Of a DNA stretch of 64,000 nucleotides, positions 57,776 to 64,000 are shown in pieces. The stretch comes from Stereum hirsutum FP-91666 SS1 (Eukaryota > Basidiomycota > Agaricomycetes > Russulales > Stereaceae). The notes under the pieces are model-generated. The model saw only the letters and a list, made by a program, of their open reading frames with translations. It was not told the origin of the DNA and searched no databases. Made by a program: the position numbers and the translations under genes. The stretch covers positions 248,001 through 312,000 of the forward strand of contig NW_006763138.1 of assembly GCF_000264905.1 (NCBI RefSeq). The letters are read 5' to 3'. Position 1 is the stretch's first letter; every line of letters starts with the position of its first letter.

Positions 57776-59186
57776 AGAGCTGGTAAGTTTGTCGTCTATG
57801 TCCACAATGCTTGAGATGCTGACTATCTCATAGGTAGAATGGGTATCAGCCGCAGAGAGAACGACGTCGAGAAGTCCCGGGTTACCCCCATCACATGCCC
57901 GCCTCTTCTTCGCTTGATAGTCTCGGACCTATGATACCATTTCCGCCTGCTTTCCTTTACACCGCACCGACCCTTGCTATATTTATACCGCTCACCATTA
58001 TATTCTTTTCGTGTTGTCTGTCATACCTTTTACCCCGCTTTTTTCTTTCTTTCCTTCTTTTTAACCCGTTTTTCGTCGTCTTACCTGTTGGGTTTTGTTC
58101 TTACTTGTTCTTCCTCTCCCCCCTTTTGTCGCTGTCCGGCCTACCTTGAATGCTTTCGTCGCATCGCTTGGTACGTGCAGCTCCCTTGTTCCTCGGATTT
58201 CGTCGGGTGTTATATGGCAGTTTTCCAGTTTCTCCCTCTCGTGACTTCGCATGGTGCCTACGAGCCTTACGAGCTTCGCATCCGTTCGTCGCTGGCGGCG
58301 GGACCTGCCAGCATTTTGTCGTTGTTCGGAGTCGGTCTGCAAACGCTCTCGTGTATTCCATGCGTAGGAGAGGTCTTTATATGCAAATTGAATGTCCGTC
58401 TATGTTCCCCTTTCGATCGGTCGATTTTTCACTAAGACTCACGAAGGACGGTGTTTGCATTTCTGGGTCCCTTTTCCAGCTTGCTTGCCGAACGGAACGA
58501 CGAACGCTGCACTGCACTTGCAGAACTGGGTCTGTGGAAGGAAGGTATTACGGCCACTTGGGGTGGGCACTTACACAACACGGGGAACTTTTCATATTTT
58601 TTTTGTTTTGTTTTCAGTCGCTCTTTCATGGCACATTTTGCGCCTCCGTCATTCAAAGCTTCATCTGTCGTGTTGTGTGTTCTCGTGTGGTGAGGGGCTG
58701 GCGTGGCGTCCTGGTTTCGTTTTCTTTCTTTTCTTTTCTTTATATCGTCCTGGAAGTTTTGCATTGGCATCGTTACTTTTACTTTTACGCTTCGATCCTT
58801 TTGATCCTCTTTACGCGCGCAATAGACGTCGCACTTTACATGTCATGCCATGGGCAACGGACACCGGACAGGGCATCGGACATGTTTGGACGTGGTTACT
58901 GGATGATTGAAAAGCCTCGCGGTGCTTGTGACTCTCTTCTGCCAGGTCGCATATGTTCCTGTTTGTGGGTCGAACGTCTATTGTGCATTATACCCCTTTT
59001 TTGGTACTTACGTTTATTGTAATTTTGTTTGTGCAGTGATGATGCAGTGCGATGAAATGCGGGGGAGCCGTGTGAGGTATTCGTCTTAAGCTCGTAAGTC
59101 TTACATCGGCTGTGATGCGCCATACAGTTCCTGTGATGGTTTGAGAGACCTCGACAGGTCTACTTCACTGACTCAATACATCAGAA
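57776..59186. other. MSB2 3' region, T-rich, with a long ORF of doubtful status
   Basis: A GTAAGT...CTCATAG pair just after the MSB2 stop suggests a 3'-UTR intron. Further on the plus strand is very T-rich. A 290-codon ATG ORF (58150-59022) is hydrophobic and aromatic because of this composition and shows no family features. RPAP3 ends on the right. Confidence 0.45.
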
Positions 59187-60840
59187 TCACCACTTCAAAC
59201 CCCATTTCTTCCTTTCCGCTCTATCCCCCTCTTCCTCGCCCACCGCTCTCCACACTTCCTCTATCACCTCCTTCTCAGCCTTGCTCGTGAACAGAATAAT
59301 AGTTCCAAATCGGGGTACCCGCGCAAAATGAACCATATACGCTCGCACCCAGCTTTTCAGTTCGGGTTGAGCGGACAGATGAGTGCTCAGGAGAGCGCGG
59401 AGGACTGTGAGGATGGAGGAGAGGAGGGAGGGTTCCAGGGAAGTCTGGAAGAGGGTTGGGAGGGCGGGTGGGGGGATTTGCTGTGTGATATGATATGATG
59501 TGTGTGTTCAGATGACTTTACGGTTAGGTTGGAAGAGGTGATACGCACTGAGAGTAGTTTCCAGCGGTCTTCGGGGGTTGCTTCATGATGGCTGTCCCAT
59601 TCCCTCGAGAAAGTGAAAAGGCTGATCCCGAGTTTCGCGTTTGGACCGTCATACTCGGCTGGCGCTGGCAAGTCTGTAATCGTGTTCGGAGGTCTGGGAT
59701 CATCTGTGACTGTGGCCCCGCTGGCTATGTGTACATCAGGCTTAGTTTCGGAAGGTTCGTCGCCTGTGAGATTCTCGCCGTGGTCTTTGGAGAGGGTATG
59801 AGAGCCAGAAGCGCGGAGTGCGCCGCCACCTGGACGTGAAGCTTCGCGTGCCTGTTTGGCCTCCTTGAAGGTCGTTGGTGTGGGTTTCGACTTAGACTTC
59901 AACGCGGCTGATTTTGCATTTTGTTCTGAAGTAGGCAGAGCTTGAGGGGCAGAATTGGATGAGAGGGGACGGGTGGAGACTGGATTAAGAAGAGAAGGCG
60001 ATTGAGGCGTCGGGGTTGACGTAGTTGTGGTAGAGGCAGACGTGGGCGAGGAAGGTTCGACGATCTCAATCGGTATCCGTCGACGCTTTGGGTGAGGGGC
60101 TCTGGTCTGTTGCGATTGGAGGGGAGGGAGGTCTATCTGGACGGGAATAAGTCATTCTGTGATCTGAGGTAGTCGACAGTGATCATACAGAGATGGGTTG
60201 GGCGCGAGGTCCGACTTTTCCTTTGTCTTTTTGGAGAGAGCTATTAATTTTCTGGAGTTCCGTGGTGATAGCTTGGTTTTTCGGTTCCAGAGATGCCGCT
60301 TCCTCGAGGTCTGATTGACGCGATCAGAGTGGGACAGTAACGAAATGGACTACCAGAGTTATGCCGACCTTTGCGCGCATCTTCGGTGCGGTGCAGGGCC
60401 ACACGAGCCTGTGATCGTCTGAACAATGCCTTGACGTTTTTGCCGCCGCTGAGTTGGATGGCCCTCGAGCAGTCTCTTTCCGCGTCCTCGTGCCTATTCG
60501 AGTCGGTTCAATCTCGCATGACGGGTTCCGATGAGGCGAAACGAAAAGGATACGCACTCACTTGCCTAGCTTTAGGTAAGCGGCCGCACGGTTGAGAGGA
60601 AAAGTGGGATCATTTGGATCTGCGAGGATTGCAGAGGTGTAGTGACCGATGCTCGCCGCAAAGTCACCGGCTTTGAAGGCAGCATTGCCCTTGGGAATAA
60701 GGCTAAGCACGCCACACTGAACACATTGATGATGAGGCAAAGACGCACTTTCTCTTTCGCCGAGAGAGCGGTTGCCTGGAGGAGAAATGAGCGCTGTGAT
60801 GTTGCGTCAAGATTGCGGGAAGAATACGGACCTGTGACAT
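59187..60840 (-). CDS. RPAP3: RPAP3-like TPR co-chaperone
   Basis: Adapter that links Hsp90 to the R2TP complex for assembly of RNA polymerase II, snoRNPs and PIKKs. The ATG at 60840 begins a 9-nt coding exon (MSQ), followed by exons 60775-60749 and 60689-60562, joining to ATALSAKEKGNAAFKAGDFA. TPR helices: IGHYTSAILADPNDPTFPLN, RAAAYLKLGKHEDAERDCSR and AIQLSGGKNVKALFRRSQAR. A Pro/Ser-rich linker (SSPTSASTTTTSTPTPQSPS) follows. The end is an RPAP3_C-like domain: ATPEDRWKLLS joined to QIPPPALPTLFQTSLEPSLL, then SSILTVLRALLSTHLS and AYMVHFARVPRFGTIILFTS. The TPR part spans only two to three repeats, shorter than in metazoan RPAP3. Inner exon limits after the third are approximate. Confidence 0.88.
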
Positions 60841-61018
60841 GGGAAACAAGGAAACAAGATGAATTTGGCCGACTACGCTACAAGATGGGAGGAGGGAGAG
60901 AAGAAGCGGGGAACGCGGCGTTTGCCATGGACGCCATCCAGCTTCGGTGCGGCTTGCTGGACGCATTCCGAACCCTATATTATCTCAACGATGGTCATCC
61001 CCCAGCGTACGCGGCACC
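60841..61018. promoter_or_regulatory. Bidirectional promoter of RPAP3 and DUG2
   Basis: 178 bp between divergent start codons; contains a CTATATTATC string near 60975. Confidence 0.5.
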
Positions 61019-64000
61019 ATGCCTTCTCTCATCTCGCCCTCTCCGCTGACTTCCTCATACGAATCTCGTCCTGGCCCAGCTTCACTTAGCAGGAACATCC
61101 ACGCAGATTCTCCTGTCCTTGTCCACTCGCTCCTCAGGCCACACTCTTCCACTCTAAGCTTGGCCGTCGATGGCAAGACAATATTCAGCGGTAATCAGGC
61201 TCAGGATATCTGCGTGCGTCTGTCTACTTTCGCAAGGGTTGCTGTCACTGAACATCGCTTCGCTGTCCTAGGTCTGGTGCGCTGAAACATTCACTTTGAA
61301 GAGTATACTCAGGGGCCATACGGGCAGTGTGCTGGCTCTCGAGTACGCACCCGACAGACAGTGGCTCTTTAGTTCTTCAGGTCCGTTGCTTTGTCGTATC
61401 GTTCTCGGAGGCTGCATCTTATTCGCCGTTCACAGGTGACAGCACGATTCGAGTTCGTTTCCGTTCGTCCTCATTCCTCGAATCGCTCCTAACGCTTCAA
61501 CACAGATATGGTGCACTCGTACTCTGCGTCCACTTTATGTCCTCAATCCATACATGGAATCCGATGCCGGCGACATATTCTCACTTGCGTGGTCTCCGAC
61601 CCACCAGACGATCTATTTCGGCTGCCAAAACACCTCCCTGCAATGGTATACCTTCCCGCCTGCCACCACAGCGTCTTCCTCGCCACCCTTTCCTTCCGGT
61701 GTTTCATCTTCGTCTATCGACTCCACCTCCCTCCCCGGTTCCGGAAGATCCACCCCCACGTCTTCTAAGAAAGCTGCTCATAAATTCTTCGACTCGTATC
61801 CCCGCTTTCAAAGACGTCCAGCGGATACGCATGCATCGAACAACGTCGTTCCCGGATTCTCCCACCTGCATCTCCACGATGTCGACACAACAGGTCACAT
61901 CAGGTTAGACCGGCCAGAGAGCCCGAAGGAGTTCCTCAACGTCGATCCTGGGAATATAATTCCTTCGGCCCACTACGGGTACGTGTACTGTATGGCCTTG
62001 CTCCCTTCTGGGAGAGAGGGATCGGACGATCCCCTGTCCAATAGCTCGTCGGTTCCAGTGCGCTTAGTGACCGGAGCTGGAGATGAGAGCGTGAAGGTTG
62101 GTCTCGACCTCCTTCAATGACTGTGGTTCATTTACCAACTTCAAAATCTATATAGCTGTGGTCATGTACGGCGTCGGGGGGACTCGAGCTACTTCATACG
62201 CTTGAATGCGAACACGGCGCCGTGCTGTCCCTCTGTACGCGCGGGGATTTGATATACGCTGGCTGTCAAGACGGATATGTGAAGGTTTGGGATACGCAAA
62301 CGAAAACGCTCGTGAGAACGATCATTGTCCAAGAGGTAAGTCATGGCAACATCGAATTTATGCTGAAGAACCCTCGACTCAGGCGGCCCGATGATTGTAG
62401 AACGTCGATATCCTTTCACTTGCCATGCTACATTCCGACTTGTATACGTTCTCGGCAGATGGGCAGATCAAGGTCTGTCGTTTTACGCGCCACCGCCACA
62501 CCGTTGTTCGAACACCATAACTTATTTTTCCCCTATAGCGTTACTCGGATACCTTTGACTGTACGGCCTCTTGGTCTGCTCACTCTGGCATCGTCCTCTC
62601 GTCCGTGATATTCCGACACAAAGCTTCCCAAGAATGGAGACTTGTGTCCGGAGGTAATGATGATGCTATCCATGTACGCGCATATCCTTTGTATTCTAGC
62701 CCCGGCATTGACAAGTTAAGATTTCGCTGGCTCATCATAGGTATGGAAAATCACGGCTCCCGAGGCCACCGGTGAAAACACTTCCACCCCCGTTTCACCT
62801 ACGCAAATTGGGGATATACACAACGATTTGGACGGAATAACAGGGGCAGAATCGCCCAACGGTACGTCAACCTGCCTACGTTACAGCCGTCATATTCACT
62901 ATAATATTGGTAATAGATATCCTGGTTTACGCCCTCTCCAAGTTTGTATCCATCCCGAGCGTGAGCAGTGATCCAGCCCGCCGAGAAGATTGCAGACAAG
63001 CAGCGATTTGGTTGACGAAATGCCTGCACCAACTCGGGGCAAGTGCGAAATCGGTGAGTGCACTTGATCCTGTACGGCTCCGGAATGACTAGCTGACCGG
63101 TCTGTTGCCCCGTTACAGTTATACACCAATGACGTGCACAACCCTATTGTGTTTGCGAGGTTCGAAGGCGCACAGACAGAACGACGAAAACCAACGATAT
63201 TGTTCTATGGGTATGCACTACCTTATCCTTCTCCCAGTGCTTCTGAGTTCATTGCCCTTTTGTGGATACCAGTCACTACGATGTCATCTCCGCCCCCTCC
63301 GAAAACTGGGAAACCCCTCCCTTCCATCTCACAGCCCGCAACGGCGTTCTATACGGTCGCGGTGTCGCCGACGACAAAGGGCCGGTACTCGCGGTGGCTT
63401 GCGCGGCGGCTGAGCTGCTGAAGAAGAGGCAGCTGGGCTGTGATTTGGTTATGATGATCGAAGGTGAGGAGGAGGCGGGGAGCGTTGGGTTCGAGGAAAC
63501 AGTGAAGAAATACAAGGAGTTTGTTGGTGATGTGGATGCGATTCTGGTTAGGTTTGTTGTTGCCTATTTTCCTTCAGGAATTAAAGGTGCTCAACGGCGA
63601 CGGTCGTGATTTTATAGTAACTCGACATGGCTGTCCTCTGATGTGCCGTGTATTACATACGGACTGCGAGGCGTCATCCATTGTAATGTGGAGGTGAGTA
63701 GCGTATGCTTATTGGAGGCATAACTTGTGAACCTTTACTAAATTTGTATGATAGATAACATCGGGTGGAAAGGATGCGCATTCGGGCATTGAAGGTGGCG
63801 TCGTAGCGGAACCTATGCAGGATATGTATGTTTCCTCAAAATTTCCTTTCTAATGCAATGTCCTCCAACTCACTCTCATTTTAGGATCCAGCTTCTGTCC
63901 ACGCTCACCGACCGAAATCGTAGGGTTCTCATCCCCGGATTCTGTAAGCATTTTACTTCTTTGATGGCGATGTGGCAGAACTGACGGCTGTAATTTGCGT
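61019..64000 (+). CDS. DUG2: Glutathione-degrading amidohydrolase Dug2 (WD40 + M20 peptidase), 5' part
   Basis: Subunit of the Dug2-Dug3 gamma-glutamyl-transpeptidase-independent glutathione hydrolase in the cytosol. The ATG at 61019 starts MPSLISPSPLTSSYESRPGP. A WD40 propeller follows: TIFSGNQAQDICV, SILRGHTGSVLALEYAPDRQ, DIFSLAWSPTHQTIYFGCQN, LIYAGCQDGYVKVWDTQTKT and LVSGGNDDAIHVWK. An M20 metallopeptidase domain then begins: DILVYALSKFVSIPSVSSDP, ILFYGHYDVISAPSENW (metal His, formed at a splice), GRGVADDKGPVLAVACAAAE (metal Asp) and MMIEGEEEAGSVGFEE (catalytic and metal Glu). After WLSSDVPCITYGLRGVIHCN and SGGKDAHSGIEGGVVAEP (dimerisation-domain His), the gene runs off the right edge. More than ten exons so far; most inner limits are approximate. 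Confidence 0.93.

Overview
The window is nuclear DNA of a filamentous basidiomycete, most likely an Agaricomycete. Genes are dense on both strands and cut by many short introns, mostly 45-65 nt with GT(A/G)NGT donors, and many coding exons are very short. The protein set is fungal throughout: a fused ARG5,6, DUG2, an Msb2-type mucin, a Ppo oxygenase, a Cdc11/Nud1 scaffold and a TALE homeobox factor. No rRNA, tRNA, CRISPR or prokaryotic operon structure was seen. Gene models were built by reading splice sites and checking that exon phases add up; where a model is only approximate the entry says so. Layout: 1-6.5 kb holds the 5' part of a Dal5-type MFS transporter, a head-to-head pair encoding V-ATPase V0 subunits d (VMA6) and c (VMA3), a zinc-knuckle protein and a nucleotidyltransferase-like orphan. 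7-13 kb holds an epoxide hydrolase, a ToxD/LovC-like enoyl reductase-type dehydrogenase and a single-pass membrane protein. 13-27 kb holds an F-box protein, a TALE/KN homeobox regulator with a long leader, and the large LRR scaffold of the septation initiation network (CDC11). 26.7-31 kb is gene-poor, with two tandem duplications and decayed protein-like segments. 31-36.4 kb holds a Ser-rich orphan, another gene-poor stretch and the RRM protein VIP1. 36.9-41.4 kb is a Ppo-type fatty-acid oxygenase whose P450 domain lacks the heme-thiolate Cys. 42.7-45.9 kb is mitochondrial ARG5,6. 46.3-52.7 kb is a compact trio: a secreted berberine-bridge-type FAD oxidase, a monocarboxylate-type MFS transporter and a second epoxide hydrolase paralogous to the one at 7.3 kb. 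53-64 kb holds ribosomal protein uL23 (RPL25), an MSB2 signalling mucin with unusual Cys cassettes, RPAP3 and the 5' part of DUG2. Most genes are housekeeping (V-ATPase, arginine biosynthesis, ribosome, glutathione degradation, R2TP chaperone, septation) or signalling. The lipid and secondary-metabolism genes (Ppo, two epoxide hydrolases, FAD oxidase, MFS, enoyl reductase) are scattered among them. They could act on oxidised lipids or related epoxides, but this is inferred from family membership and proximity only. The most interesting items are the Cys-cassette mucin, the thiolate-less Ppo, the divergent V0 gene pair, the dispersed epoxide hydrolase paralogues with the same intron layout, and the unrecognised nucleotidyltransferase-like protein.
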